Part shown: positions 37,005-49,174 of the stretch, in pieces
How positions within the stretch are numbered: position 1 is the stretch's first letter
Layout of the letters: each line of letters opens with the position of its first letter
Assembly (NCBI GenBank): GCA_031308135.1
Contig: JAHLJT010009419.1
Span: 35,457,221-35,521,220, forward strand
Direction: 5' to 3'
Origin: Acheta domesticus
Taxonomy: Eukaryota > Arthropoda > Insecta > Orthoptera > Gryllidae
Length of the DNA: 64,000 nucleotides
The notes under the pieces: model-generated
The model's input: only the letters and a program-made list of their open reading frames with translations
Told to the model about the DNA's origin: nothing
Databases searched by the model: none
Program-made: the position numbers and the translations under genes

Positions 37005-37734
37005 CTGCGTAAATTTGTTGTATGAAATTTTTCACCACATGTTCATTGGGAAGAGATAATCATATTTGACTGGTCTACATGCCCCAGACGGTTGTAACAT
37101 TTATTCTCATTGTATAGACGTTCCATTATTATAACACAGAATAATTTATCTTGGTTATGAGGCCCATTCGTGACCGCGACGGTAGTCTGAAGTGAGCATA
37201 GTTATTGAGAAGTAACTCTAAGAAAGGTCCAGTTTCAAAGAACTGGAAACTTTGTCTAAATAATTTCGAGGGGTTAATAAAATGGTTTTGGAAAAATCAC
37301 TATATGTAACACGTGCATGATTTTGATTATAGAACTCGTAAAAAAAATAACGCACTCATTCCTTGACACTCAAGTGATAATCATTTATTCGTTTTATAAA
37401 CATCTCCTTTGCGCACAGGTCGCATAAATAACTATTATTGTGTAGTAATAACTCTTCTGTGCTCATGAACGAAGACAGTTTAGTACTATTGATGAGAAAA
37501 CATCGACACAAAACCCGATAAGTGTGCTACTGCTGAATAGAGAATTACTCCCATTCCCAGGCCTACGTTACTCAGAAATCGCAAACAATGTACTTATAGG
37601 CTCTATAAACCAAGTTTTCGGGTCCCTAAAGATACAAGTTCATTTTAAATGGTGTATAAAATTGTTTAATTGAAATAAAAAACGACTTTAAAAAATTGGG
37701 AAACCTATTTGAAAATACGATTTTGAACTATTTT

Positions 37735-37968
37735 TAGTTTCTTTGTTGCAAGGAATATTCGTTTCATCAGCAAAGAGAACCGTCTTATCGCTTCTAATCG
37801 ACGATTTGTCGTTTACATATACCCTTGTGGGTGGACATCCTAAAAACAAACCAAGCAGAACTCCATGTTCATTGGCAACGAATTCGGAAGACTAGTAAAT
37901 TAATTTTTTGTGTCAATACGGTATTTACACTCTTTGAGATTGATGATTAAGATACGAGGTTATGCCGA
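37735..37968 (-). pseudogene. CR1-like LINE reverse transcriptase, second half of a split copy
   Basis: The minus strand reads ITSYLNHQSQRV..., then a VPQG-type block, VYVNDKSSIRSDKTVLFADE and TNIPCN. This aligns with the LINE at 27900-28110 (WITSYLKHWTQRV, YVNDMASSI, TVLFADDTNVLC). It continues the fragment at 39380-39720 across a nested insertion. The active-site ADD has become ADE. Confidence 0.7.
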
Positions 37969-38048
37969 TCAAAAATATTTTTCTTCTTCTTCTTCACTTC
38001 AAGGAGTAGGCACATGCGCCTGTACCGTCTTCACAATATTCTTCCTTT

Positions 38049-38050
<2 letters not shown>

Positions 38051-38100
<50 letters not shown>

Positions 38101-38116
38101 CATTATTATTATTATT
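38051..38116. repeat. (ATT)n microsatellite, likely LINE tail
   Basis: About 22 ATT units; on the minus strand (AAT)n, positioned as the 3' tail of the LINE fragment at 38160-38440. Confidence 0.9.
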
Positions 38117-38159
38117 TTTCCATTACATCACGACTAAAGATGTTATGAGTCGGCTGAAT

Positions 38160-38440
38160 ATAAAATCTACTCCAGGTTGCAACCAGCTACCTAAGGAGCA
38201 GATCCGGTGACTATCAGTGCCTCTACAATACTTTGCGCAAAATGTGGTCTGTTCCAAATAAAGCAATTTCTTGCACTTCCCAGTCTTTTGAATTACCAGG
38301 GAGTTTAGACAAGTTCTTACACAAATTTTGCGGAACAAATCCCAGAGCTCCGATAACTATCGGGACGACCTGTGCTTTTACGCCCCACATTCGGCTGATC
38401 TCGATTTCCAAACTCTTGTATTTAAGACTCTTGTATTTAT
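38160..38440 (-). pseudogene. LINE ORF2 C-terminal fragment
   Basis: Minus strand: LEIEISRMWGVKAQVVPIVI, GALGFVP and then GTDHILRKVL before a stop. The VVPIVIGALG...LLGTAHILRKVL pattern is, from memory, characteristic of the last part of ORF2 in some invertebrate LINEs. It is followed (minus direction) by (AAT)n. Confidence 0.55.
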
Positions 38441-38483
38441 TTTATTATTATTATTATTATTATTTTATTATTATCACTATTAT
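38441..38483. repeat. (ATT)n microsatellite, likely LINE tail
   Basis: Interrupted ATT/TTTATT run directly after the C-terminal end of the LINE fragment at 38490-39340 (minus direction). Confidence 0.85.
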
Positions 38484-38489
38484 GCCACC

Positions 38490-39340
38490 TTTTATTAGGT
38501 CTTCCGATATCTCTTTGCCGATGGAGAATTGCCAAATGGGGGGTTTTTGCAGCGTCCATTCTTCGTATATGTTGTCTCCAAGTATATTGATAGTTTTCTA
38601 GTTCTTATTTAGTATAAATGTCCATAAATTTTGGGATAGCTTCATTTCTTATGAGATCACATTTGGTGCAGACTAATTTTCCTGAGGAATCTCATTCCAG
38701 TTGCTTGGATTTTTCTTTTGTCTTACTCTTTAATTAATGGCAATTCACTGTCATACAAAAATTGGGACAGCAGTTGTCTGGTAAAATTTGATTTTTGTAT
38801 CTTTTTGTGCTTTATTATGGAGGGGTCTATTTATTATCCCTCATACTGTTTGAAATTTATTGATTTTATTTTCAATGTCCCTATCGGCGTCATAAGTTAT
38901 TTCACATCCAAGATAGATAAAATGAGAAACTTGTTCTATGGGATAATTATTTTACGGGATAATACATCGATCATTATTTTCTAGCGAATGGGGTGTTTTC
39001 AAGCGGTGTTTTCGAGCGGATGGGCCATGACTTTAGTTTTCCTTTTAGAGATTATAAGATTATATTCTTGTTATCCAAGTTCACGTAGCTCCTTCCCTGC
39101 TCCATGATATAGCTTGTATAATGTTCTTTGTAGCTTTTATTCAGTTTCTTCCAGAATTATTACGTCATCAGCATAAAACAACACATTTAAAAATTTACTT
39201 AGTTTTATGTCAGGGCTGATGTCGAGTTTCCACTTCTGAATCAGATCATATATGCATACATTAAATAATGTAGTCAAGCTACATCCCTGTTTCAGGCCAT
39301 GGTTCGCAATAATTTCGTCAGTTCTTTTTTTACATGTGTT
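38490..39340 (-). pseudogene. L1/RTE-type LINE reverse transcriptase fragment
   Basis: Minus strand: TDEIIANHGLKQGCSLTTLF, DLIQKWKLDI and VLFYADDVIILEETE near 39300-39120, the RT QGC and YADD blocks. Downstream, with several shifts, come EQVSHFIYLGCEITYDADRD, and finally WRQHIRRMDAAKTPHLAIL with RQRDIGRPNKRW near 38580-38490, the usual C-terminal end. QGCSL rather than QGS distinguishes it from the CR1-like LINE it interrupts. Confidence 0.7.
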
Positions 39341-39379
39341 TATAACAATTTTTTACCTTTGAGGATGTCTCATACGATT

Positions 39380-39720
39380 GCCAAATTAAAAGTAATGATA
39401 CGAATTCCACACTACGGTAACTTGGATTGTAGGATGTCATGATCAATCACATAAAATGCTTTCAAAATATTTAAAAATATGCCATTAATTGTTTCATTTT
39501 TATTAAATTATGAAGAGATATCTTTAAGAAAATAAAAATAGTGTTATCATAGATTTTGAAATTATAACTCTACGCTGACAATCTGGAAACGCTTCATGTT
39601 TCTAGAAAATATTTTCATTCGTACGTAAGAAAGTCTTAAATAGTTTGAAAATACCCGACAAAAGAAAAATTGGCCGATAATTTTGTATTTCATTTTTGTT
39701 GTCTTTTTCCTCTCTCCTGA
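39380..39720 (-). pseudogene. CR1-like LINE reverse transcriptase, first half of a split copy
   Basis: Minus strand: KDNKNEIQNYRPI..., KHEAFPDCQ, SKSMIT and KAFYVIDHDILQSKLP with CGIR, matching NKNDIQNYQPI, KNKAFSDSQHG, KSTETA and KAFDVIDHKILLSKL with YGIR of the LINE at 27580-27880. The match stops just after CGIR near 39410 and the sequence resumes at 37968. Confidence 0.7.
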
Positions 39721-39724
39721 TTGC

Positions 39725-40706
39725 AGGACTTGAATTCAAAATTACGTTGAATTGTGTTTATTTTTCGGTTATATATGTATATTCATACTCTTATTCTTTT
39801 TTTCAAAATAGGCTAATGTTAAAATTTAATTACTCTTTTTTACCCGCTTCCTGAAATAATTGTTGTAAGGAAAATTGCTCTATTTTAACAGACACTACAC
39901 ACGTGAATAATAATGGTGATAGCAAAGGTTAATAATACTCCTTCCAAAAAGATGCTACATGAGTATTTACCTTCACGCAACTTGAAGAACAAAATCATTT
40001 ACTACACGTTGAATTTACAGCTAAGAAATGCATTGCACTAACTGATATATTTAAAGAATTGTGAGTGATTTAAATTATTTTTTCCTGGAAATTCTTAGCG
40101 ACCCGAAATATATCACGAGTATAAGACATATCCAAAAATGTAGTTATTAATACGCCACGAAAGTTATTTGTGAATAAGGCCAAGGGGTGACAAATCACAA
40201 ACGCACGTGTTAAGTAAAAAAACCAGTTGATTTTATAGACCATCTGTTTTTGATGGCAAAATTCCCGCTGTTTTTGTTCGTGGTAATATTCATAGACCGA
40301 CACATTTATTCCAGGAGGACAAGGGTTGTTATTTACATAAGTAAAAAGGAAGAAAATTGTACTTACAACAAACCACAGGTAACCACCACAAGGTTCAAAT
40401 GAAAGATAATTAATAAAATTAAAGTAGTGCTTACAATCCTCTTTGTGTCATGCATAGCTTGATATCAACTGTCTAAATCATATAATCAATGACATAAGAA
40501 TGCACACAAATTGTACTAAGCGAGGATGAGTTGCGTTTGTATTGAATTCTAACATACACATTCGCCATAATTCGTTATTCTCCAAACTTCGTTCTGTGGA
40601 ACAAATATTTATTAAAATAGTCAAGGTAACTTGCATTCCAAATAGATCTACAGCTTGTTTTTGATTGTTTTATCTATGTTCATTTGTCACCATCACTGTG
40701 TTATTA
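39725..40706. other. AT-rich noncoding stretch
   Basis: No exon or element recognised. Confidence 0.3.
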
Positions 40707-42240
40707 CTTTCCCATATGCATACGTATATACGGAGTAATATACGTAGTATATGGAAAGTTATATAATACTGCGCGAAAAAACGGCGGATTTTCGGCAGAA
40801 AAAATTCATTTCCGGGCCTTAATAACAAAAAGGGGATAAATCCAGTTGGCAAATTAAGAAAAAATCCTTTAACACGTGGTGTAGCCAGAATCCCTGTTTT
40901 GTGTGTACTTGATACCGAAAAACCAAATGACGGCAAAACGTCCGTCTGTCGGGTGTATGTGAAAAACACTAGTGCCTAAACCTTGCGTAGGACTTTTTCC
41001 GAATTGAAGAAACCCCTGCCCAACTGGCTTGAGTCAAAGCTCTGCAATTTTGAAAAACATTCATTAAGTTTTGGGAGTACTTTACATGAATATCTTTCGG
41101 GCATTTTCAACATTTTCTCAGAAACTGCTCCAAATTTTTTCTTTCAATTCCTTGCAGGAATAGAGTAAATATACTTATTAAGGTGGCAGAGGTCCCATTT
41201 TCACGGTGAACTCTGAATTTTTGAAAATTACAGAAGTTTGAATTTTTTTCGGTGTCTTCCTACAACTACAAAATCGAAGAGATATCTCCTTCAAATGCAA
41301 TTTGTTCTTCACAGTGAGTTCTTTCATTAAGGACACGCATATTTTGTGATAATTTTACGCAATATTAATAAAAAACAACAAAACAAATTTCCTCAAAAAC
41401 GGCTCCAAATTTTTCTTTAAACATTTGGGAGGGGTAGGGCCTCTACGAGATGACATAAACGACACATTGCTCTATTCTTTTGTTTTTTCAAAAAATGAAA
41501 AAATATTTCGTTTGATCTATCACTCAAATCGTTAATATTTCCACTGGCGGCAATTTGTTCACATTATTATATTTATGAGTAGTCGCACTTTAAATAATGT
41601 CATATAAAGTTTCCCGGAAACCCAACCGGTTTCTGTGAAAAATAGCTCAAATTTCCGCATCTTCAGAAACAGTCTACACAACTTTCTCATAAATGGCTCC
41701 ACATTTTGTCTTCAAACTTTTCGAACGGATAGTTCTAATTGCACTCTTTAATGTGAAGTAAAGTTCATTTTGGGGTATTGTTTTGGTTTTCAAATATTAC
41801 ACAAATATACTTTTTTTGGCAAATCTCTCACAACATTAATATGCACATTTCCAGAAAATTGTAAACACTATTGTATTTGTGAGTATATGTGCTTTAAATT
41901 ATTTCAAATGCAGATTTTCGAAAATAAACATTTTTTGTAAAAATGAGTTTCAAATTTCGACTTTGCAATAACGCTTAAACGCCACTTTCTTTAAACCGGC
42001 TCCAAATGTTTAAAAAAATGCCATTTAGGATTAGGTTTTAGTGTTTTTTAATATTTTAAAAATAATATATCCGTTCTACTATTAGAAAATCGAAAAATTA
42101 ATAAAATGTCCAAAAAATGCACTTTGGGCGGCGATAGATGGTAGCTGGCAAGAGTATGTGTCAAGTCCGAATCGTTAGCCGAGACCAAAGGAAATAAAAA
42201 AGTAATACGAGAAAGTCGGAGCCATTCTGTTGCACCACCA
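40707..42240 (+). repeat. Family A repeat, full-length-looking copy (subtype with AAAACGGCGG head)
   Basis: Head TACTTTCCCATATGCATACG ... GTAGTATATGGAAAGTTATA, then GCGCGAAAAAACGGCGGATT, CACGTGGTGTAGCCAGAATC, a CCGTCTGTCGGGTGTATGTG block, GAATATCTTTCGGGCATTTT, CATTTTCACGGTGAACTCTG, several CTCCAAATTTTTCTTT blocks and the tail AGAAAGTCGGAGCCATTCTG with TTGCACCACCAGT. About 1.53 kb with no open frame. It is directly followed, head to tail, by another copy. Confidence 0.8.
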
Positions 42241-42897
42241 GTTACTTTCCCGAGTGCATAAGTATATACGCTGTTATACACGTAGTGTAGGGAAAGTTAT
42301 GTAATGCTGTGGAAAATCGATTTCGAGATTTCAACGGAAATACGTTTTGGGGTCCCCTGTTATCACAAAAGTGGTTCTTTTCAAAACGTCCGTCCGTCTG
42401 TCGGGTGTATGTGAACAACACTATCATCTACAGGATGCGTAGGATTTTTTCCAAATTGAAGAAATCTTTGTCCATCTGGCCTGAGTCGAAGCTCTGCGAT
42501 TTTGAAACACATTCATTAATTTTTGGGGGTACTTTACATGAAGCCCCTTGGACATTTTAAAAATTTTCTGAAAAATGGCTCCAAATTTTTCTTTAAATTT
42601 CTAGTAAGAATAGAGTACAATACGCTTTTAAAGGTGCCATGGGTGCGATTTTCACGGTTGCGTCTGAACTTTCGATAACTGCAAAATGTGGATTTTTTTG
42701 GCGTCTTCTAAAAACTACAAAATTGAAGATAGAGATTTCTCCGTCAAATAAAATATCTTATCCATAATGAGTTCGTTCATTAGGGTGACATACTTTTTTG
42801 AAAATTTTATTAGTTTTCGCGTAATATTGCGCGAAATATTTGTTATTTTCAGAAATTACAAAAACAAGATTTTCTCAAAAACGGCTCCAATTTTTTT
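42241..42897 (+). repeat. Family A repeat, 3'-truncated copy
   Basis: Head TACTTTCCCGAGTGCATAAG, GTAGTGTAGGGAAAGTTATG, TAATGCTGTGGAAAATCGAT and TTTTGGGGTCCCCTGTTATC (the subtype also seen at 19437). It ends within an AAAACGGCTCCAATTTTTTT block where the next copy begins. Confidence 0.8.
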
Positions 42898-44213
42898 GTA
42901 CTTTCCCGTGTACATACGTATATACGGAATAATACATGTAGTGAGTTAAAGTTAGGGAAAGTTATGTAATAATTCGCGAAAAAACTGCGGATTTTCGGCA
43001 GAAAAAATCATTGCTGAATCCTGATAACAAAAAAGTGGACACTCCAGTTGCTAAATTAACAAAAAAGTGCCTAACAACTGGTGTAGCCAGAATCCCTGTT
43101 CTGTGGGTCTTTCATACCGAAAAACCAATTGAAACCCAAACGACCGTGTGTCTGTCTCTTTGTCCGTCCGTCTGTGTACAGCACTAGCGTCTAAATCATT
43201 TTTTTTTGAAATTGAAAGCTCTCCTGTCGATCTGTCTCGAGTCGATGATTTGAGATTTTGAAAAAGATTCTATAAAATATGAGGTACTTTACATGATGCC
43301 CCCCGGTCATTTTCAGAATTTTCGCAGAAACGGCTTAATACTTTTCTTTAAATTTCTTTTAAATAGAGTAAAATACACTAATCAAGGCGGCGTAGGTCCC
43401 AATTTCACGGTTAACTCTGATTTTTCGAAAATTACAAAAGGTTGGATTTTTTTGGCCTCTTCCAACAACTACAAAATTAAAGATAGAAATTTTTCCTTCA
43501 AATACAATTTTTTCTACATAGTGAGCTCTGTCATTAAAATTAGTAAAACAAGATTTTCTCAAAATCGGCTCCAAATTTTTTTATTAAACTTCTGGTAAGG
43601 ATGATGTCTAATGTACTTTATGAAATGACATAAACGCCTTATTGCTTTATCTTTTGTTTTTTTTCAAAAGCTACCCAAAATTGCAATTTTTGACTTGCCT
43701 CTCACTTCGTTAATATTTAGATTAGCGGCGATTTGTTCACATTATTATATTTATGAGTACATGTTAAATAATGTGTAGTAATGTTTCTCGAAAACTCAAC
43801 CGTTTTCCGTGAAAACTATCTGAAAGTTCCACATTTTCAGAAACGCTTAAACGCCATTTTCTCGTGAATGGCTCCAAATTTTGTCTTCAAACTTTTCGAA
43901 CGGATAATGCTAATTGCACTGTTTTATATGACGTAAAGTTCATTACGGGGTACGTTTTCTTTTTCCAAAAATCACACAAATTTTATTTTTTTGAAAGATA
44001 TCTCACACTGTTAATATGCAAATTTCTATTCTTAAAATAGTATTTCCGTTCTATTATCAGGAAACCAAAAAAAATTTTTTTTAAATGTACTTTAGGCGGC
44101 GATACAATGGCAGCTGGCAAGAGTACGTGGCAAGTCCAAATAGCTAGCCGAGACCAAAAGAAATAGAAAACTAATACAGGAAAAGTCTGCTCCACTCTGT
44201 AGCACCACTAGTT
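42898..44213 (+). repeat. Family A repeat, full-length-looking copy
   Basis: Head TACTTTCCCGTGTACATACG, then AAAAACTGCGGATTTTCGGC, the GTGTAGCCAGAATCCCTGTT block and a GTCTGTCTCTTTGTCCGTCC run. The tail is GCTGGCAAGAGTACGTGGCA, AGCTAGCCGAGACCAAAAGA and CACTCTGTAGCACCACTAGT. Confidence 0.8.
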
Positions 44214-44700
44214 GAAACTATGATGGTAAACGAAAATATATAGCCAGACTATTTAGCGTAAGCTGCAGGAGATGACCAAAAATCTGCCGCTAAAGAAGAA
44301 TAGCTAAGGGATTTTAAAAAAATGTTATACATCGTGAAAATGAACTTCAGAGACCCATGATTAGCGACTTTCGTGGACTAAGTTGCTCTATAATAATTTT
44401 GAGGAGACAATTTGAAAGCAGAATCTGCTTTCAATCCTGCTAGTCAATAGAATGCATCAGGCTCGACGAATGACATTTATTCCGTGAAAATGTCCTTGCA
44501 AAAATTACTTATTGATTGCATATTGGAAACTCTCGAAACATATCTCTGTATGCGTTTCTATCAGATCTTGGTTGAGGTCCGGTATTATTATAAAAACCCC
44601 TAATGATTTTTGCTTCTAAAACCACATAAAATCATACTACTAAATAGCAGATGATATAATTTCGACAGTAGAGAAAAAAGTCGTTCTCCATACGAATAGT
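44214..44700. other. Noncoding stretch
   Basis: Nothing recognised between the last family A copy and the family D MITE. Confidence 0.3.
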
Positions 44701-44924
44701 TCGATTTTTGTAACTTTGCGCTTCAAGGACTCTTCACAATGGAATATGTCATGATATTCGCGTCTTTCTCAGTTGTGCCGCTAGATATCGCATGATCACG
44801 ACCGTATCAAGCAGTGATCATCATATCATCCGACATCTAGCGGCAGGACCGAGAGAGTCGCAAAAGGCCGCGTAATATTTCATCGTGGCCACAAGGGCTT
44901 GATGTGCAAAGTTTTAAAAATCGC
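44701..44924. mobile_element. Fold-back MITE, family D copy 2
   Basis: Left end TCGATTTTTGTAACTTTGCG and right end GCAAAGTTTTAAAAATCG are inverted. The interior has CATGATCACGACCGTATCAA and CTAGCGGCA, shared with copy 1 at 5371. Confidence 0.7.
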
Positions 44925-45705
44925 ACTATAGTCAGCAGTTTTGAAATTTTTGGACTTTAAAACGCTGGCAAACTGAGACAATCTTAATATGAAAATATAA
45001 TATATTTCTCCCGTAAAGAACTGAATGATAAATAATTTCGTTTTTTTAATTTGATTTTAAATGTTACCGAACTTTAATGTACTATTCTAATTCATTTGCT
45101 TTCTTTGTTTCAGAGAAAATAGTAGAAGATTTCTCTTGGAGAAATTCTTACTTGCTGTAATTTACTTACTTTACTACATCAGTGGTTAGGGATCGGTGGA
45201 AATTACCACGCACCGTGTCATTTATTAGCAAGATTACGCACTCGCAAAACTCTGCTTTTATTTTTTCTTCTTCAGTAACGACAAAAGAATGCAATTCGGC
45301 CACTTCATAAGATTGTTAACAACTAATAAATGTTCAACAATTTATTTTTCATATTCTAGAACATTGTTCTATCAACAGATTGACGCTAGTATGTATCGTC
45401 AGGAAGGTCTATCGCAATGGGATAACTCTTTCCGTTAAGCAGATATAAAAATTAACAGCTTACCGTACGCAAGTGGGATATATTTTACTGTTTGGTTAGC
45501 AGCATGTTAGTAGTAGGCTTCTTTGCTAATAAAAAATACTATTGAATGTAAGGAAGAAAATTAAAATTAAAGAGCATCCTACTTCGCTCTTTTACCATCT
45601 TAATCTTTTAATCAATATACTACACATACCATACAAAATACCATAAAAATAACATAACATTCTTTAAAGACATAATGAAGCATTGCATGAATAATAAACT
45701 CAAAT

Positions 45706-45832
45706 ATCGATGTTTTTGCAAACAAAATATCGATGTGAAGAAAACATCGAAAGCAAAAATCGATGTTAATACATCGATGTTTGTGGTGGAAAACATCGAT
45801 GTTTAAAATGCATCGATCCTTTTTTGCCATCC
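45706..45832 (-). mobile_element. hAT-like end with ATCGATGT subterminal cluster
   Basis: Five exact ATCGATGT motifs (45706, 45729, 45759, 45773, 45795) plus two partial ones lie in 120 bases, then GCATCGATCC and TTTTTTGCCATCCCTA. Read on the minus strand the outer end is TAGGGATGGCAAAAAAGG, which looks like a hAT terminal inverted repeat with subterminal motif clusters. The other end was not found. Confidence 0.45.
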
Positions 45833-47394
45833 CTACCCACGATTCCTGCCGGTGCTCGAACGCCGCTCCCGCTAATATTAAAATTAGATTTAGGAAGCAG
45901 TATTTTGAGATTTTGTTCTGTCGTGCAGTCTAGTCTAAGCGTAATTAAAACAGAAAGGAGACAAACGTTATATTCATACGAGAATTTCGTGGTCTTGAGC
46001 GGGCAGTTTTCCTGCAAGCAGATCGAGTGTAGTAGTTCAGAACGGCGTTTTACTGTATCTTCCTGAAATTTTGGGTATAGATAATACAACCAATTCCACT
46101 GTTAAAAATATCCGTATAAATATCAACTCAGTAGTTTTTGACTGAATCACGCGTAGATTTTTTGAAGTACCGTTTTAAAAGTAGTGGATCCTCTATATCA
46201 GATCTGCATTATTTCCTTGTGGATAGATTTATTTCTTTATTTGTAATATATCCCGCCGAATTTTTCTTCATTTGATGATTTCAGAAGGAAAAACTAAATT
46301 TTGTCCGTCTTACAGTCAAATTCCTGGTTATTTCATGGAAGTGTTTTTATAAACACATTTTGAATTCATTCTTTTCTCTCCCTCGTTTACTTTTTCAGGG
46401 GTGTGCGATACGTTTTAAAATTCTCACTTATTCTCTTTATCACGAAATACCGATGTAACGTATATTGTAACGTATAAATAGCAAGGTCAAAATTGAAAAG
46501 CAATATAAATCATACAATTAGGTATAGATATTTCAATACTTTACTGGATTTCCTTCTTGAGTGCTACAAAGCAAAACACCAAGAGATAGCGGTTAACCGT
46601 ATTTTTACAGACTGATTATACAATACTTAGTGTTCATCAGAGTATATAGTTTTTAACCTGGCTCAAAATCGACTGCACCAAAATACTATGTTACGTTGAT
46701 GTTACGCATGTTTTTTAATAGTATTATGAATTTTGAGTAGATTTTGAGTCAATCTATATTAGTGGTATTGCCCACTGGGCGAATAATAAAGGTGTATTAT
46801 TGATTCTTCATTAAGACTGTGTTTGACTGTCATTGGCCACATGGCGGGCAGTTAAGTCGTTCTAACAGCACTTCATTAGGAACATGTTTTACTGCCATTC
46901 TCCACAGGGTGGCCTGTTAAGACATCCTGAAGAACACTCCCAGCAGAAATACTGCAGAAGATGGGCGAGGCGCGTGAGCGGACACGTGTAGATCCAACTT
47001 CGTGACTTGGTGCCTATTTTGCATTTGCATTTCATATTGATATATTAAAATTATTTCGAGAAGTTCTGTCACCCTTGAATTCGGCGACTGGGAAGTTTCA
47101 CTTAACTCATCTGACAATTTTAACCATCAACCAGTAGAGTGGTTTGTGATGAAGGAGAAAGTACGGTCGGAATGTACTCATTTTGATGAGGTCGGGTCGG
47201 ATACATTTTCAATTGTAATAACTTCTTATTTATTTTTTTGTTTAGTAAACTAAATACACTCATTAATTCTATGAAAAATAGTCCATTGCCTTTATGTTAA
47301 TAGCATGCGTGCAATTAAAATCCCACCGTGCAATTAAAACTCCACACTTACCAATCAGAATTCAAGAAAGGAGCCAAATCGTTTAATTAAGAAA
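45833..47394. other. Noncoding stretch
   Basis: Includes GTACGGTCGG and AGGTCGGGTCGGATAC at about 47160-47212, words also found in the TTAA-flanked element at 53795. No gene seen. Confidence 0.3.
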
Positions 47395-47715
47395 TTACTA
47401 GCGTACCCTTGCGAGAACTCTCGCATGTTAAATCCCACCCTTTCCCTATCCATTTATCTATCCGTTCCATAAAGGAGAGGAACTACTAATGTACTTACAG
47501 AATATCAAACAAAATAACAATGAAATTGATGTTTGAAACAAATTGTCAATTAAAGTTTATTGAAAATTATAAAGAGATGTTCTTGGAACAATTCATACTT
47601 CTTTAAAAACGTGTAAAGAAATGTTTTCAATCTTCCTTGAGAGTTAGCTTTTCGCTTTCCTTGATAGTCACAAAAATAATAGAAAAGGTTTCTACTCTTG
47701 AGAAAGCCAAGTAAA
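47395..47715 (+). repeat. Family C repeat, copy 1
   Basis: Begins with the hairpin word TGCGAGAACTCTCGCA (47410), then CCCTATCC..., TTCTTGGAACAATTC, TTTTCGCTTTCC, GATAGTCACAAAAATA and CTCTTGAGAAAGCCA. The same order recurs at 48385. Confidence 0.65.
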
Positions 47716-48384
47716 GTAGTGCGAAAATACCGGATCGGGCAAGAACAGACCTACTCATTGCATTATTATTTAACTTTCCTTGATTTGTTATGAAGAACCG
47801 AGTGGATTTTGGAGAGTCAGGGTGCCAGCTTGCTGGGGTGAGAAAATTGAAAAATTATTTGTTTACTAAAAAGTATTGAATTATTTTCTGCGTCCTTACG
47901 TATCTCAAGGAAAACAATTCCGAGCCAAAAAATAATCAAACTAATGTTTTCACCTTTGAGTATTAAATATCATTTGTTAGCATTAGAAACAATTTAGTAG
48001 GCATTAGTAAGCCCACTTCGGTACATGGGAATGTTGCTCAAACTATATTTGCATTTTTAATATCTTAACGAACCGACACCTTGAGTTTAATATCAAACGG
48101 TATTTCATTTACAATATGAGTTTGCAGTTGGGCGTTGGTGTACATACTTCCAGATACCGCCAACATTTAAATCGTACGTTTGGACTGCGATCGTTGGCAG
48201 TTGTCGGGTGACTTGCATTATTCTTTTCATAATTTTAAATTTAGTTGTTTTTTAATTGATTCATGTAGTAGTATTGTAGGCTAGCGCGTTTTGATTTTTG
48301 TTTTCCATTTATGTCAAGCTATTTTATTTTAGCTACTTTATAAAAAGTTTGTTCTTTGTGTTGTGCCATAGCACAAGTTTTCCC

Positions 48385-48755
48385 CCACTATCTCTGCGTA
48401 CCCGTGCGAGAACTCTCGCATGTTAGACCCCACACTCATCCCTATCCTTCTATTTTCATTCTAAGAGGGAAAGTAGTTAACAAAACCTATTTGTTTAAGG
48501 TTATAAAGGTAACTTGCAATGTACTAACACAATTCCAAATAAAAATAAAAAACAATGCAATTAATATGTAAAAGAAATTTTCAATAAATATTTATCCAAT
48601 ATCATGGAGAATTTGCTTGGAACAATTCCCAACACTTACTTAAAGACATTTGAAGTAATTATTTAATATTCTTTGTCAATTAGGTTTTAGTTTTTCGTGA
48701 CAGTCACAAAAATATTAGCATTTTACTTTTGAGAAAGCTACGTGTCTGAACCCGT
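48385..48755 (+). repeat. Family C repeat, copy 2
   Basis: Shares GCGTACCCGTGCGAGAACTC, TGCTTGGAACAATTC, TTTTTCGTGACAGTCACAAA and TTTTGAGAAAGCTACGT with copy 1, about 995 bases apart and in the same orientation. Confidence 0.65.
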
Positions 48756-49174
48756 TGACTTGAAAATTTCATCGAATGATAACGAAAATATTGGTACAGG
48801 TAAAACACAAACACAGTCTTCACTCTTCACTGAACACATACATCCTTCTACAATTAAGTACACAGCACATATAGACCATGAAAAAACGTTAATTGAATAG
48901 TTTCACTACACGCATAAGAAACAATCTTCATAGGTACAGGTATCAAGAAACTATAATAGTACTTCTAGCTTTTGCTGGAGAGAAATCTTGAATTAATGAT
49001 TATGCAAATAAACCTCGTCAGACTACACAAACTACGGTGTTAACAGAAAGCGTAAATAAAGATTGTCGAATCTAAGCCTTCTAAGCGTGTCGCCACAAAA
49101 ATTGCTACCAGCACGAAGGACTGAAATATTGAGGTGGCCTTGATAGTATTGAAGCTTGGAACCGAAAATTAATT

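Noticed and set aside
47410..47425. CRISPR-like spaced hairpin words (with 48405)
   Set aside because: Only two copies about 1 kb apart inside a diverged dispersed repeat, in a eukaryotic genome.
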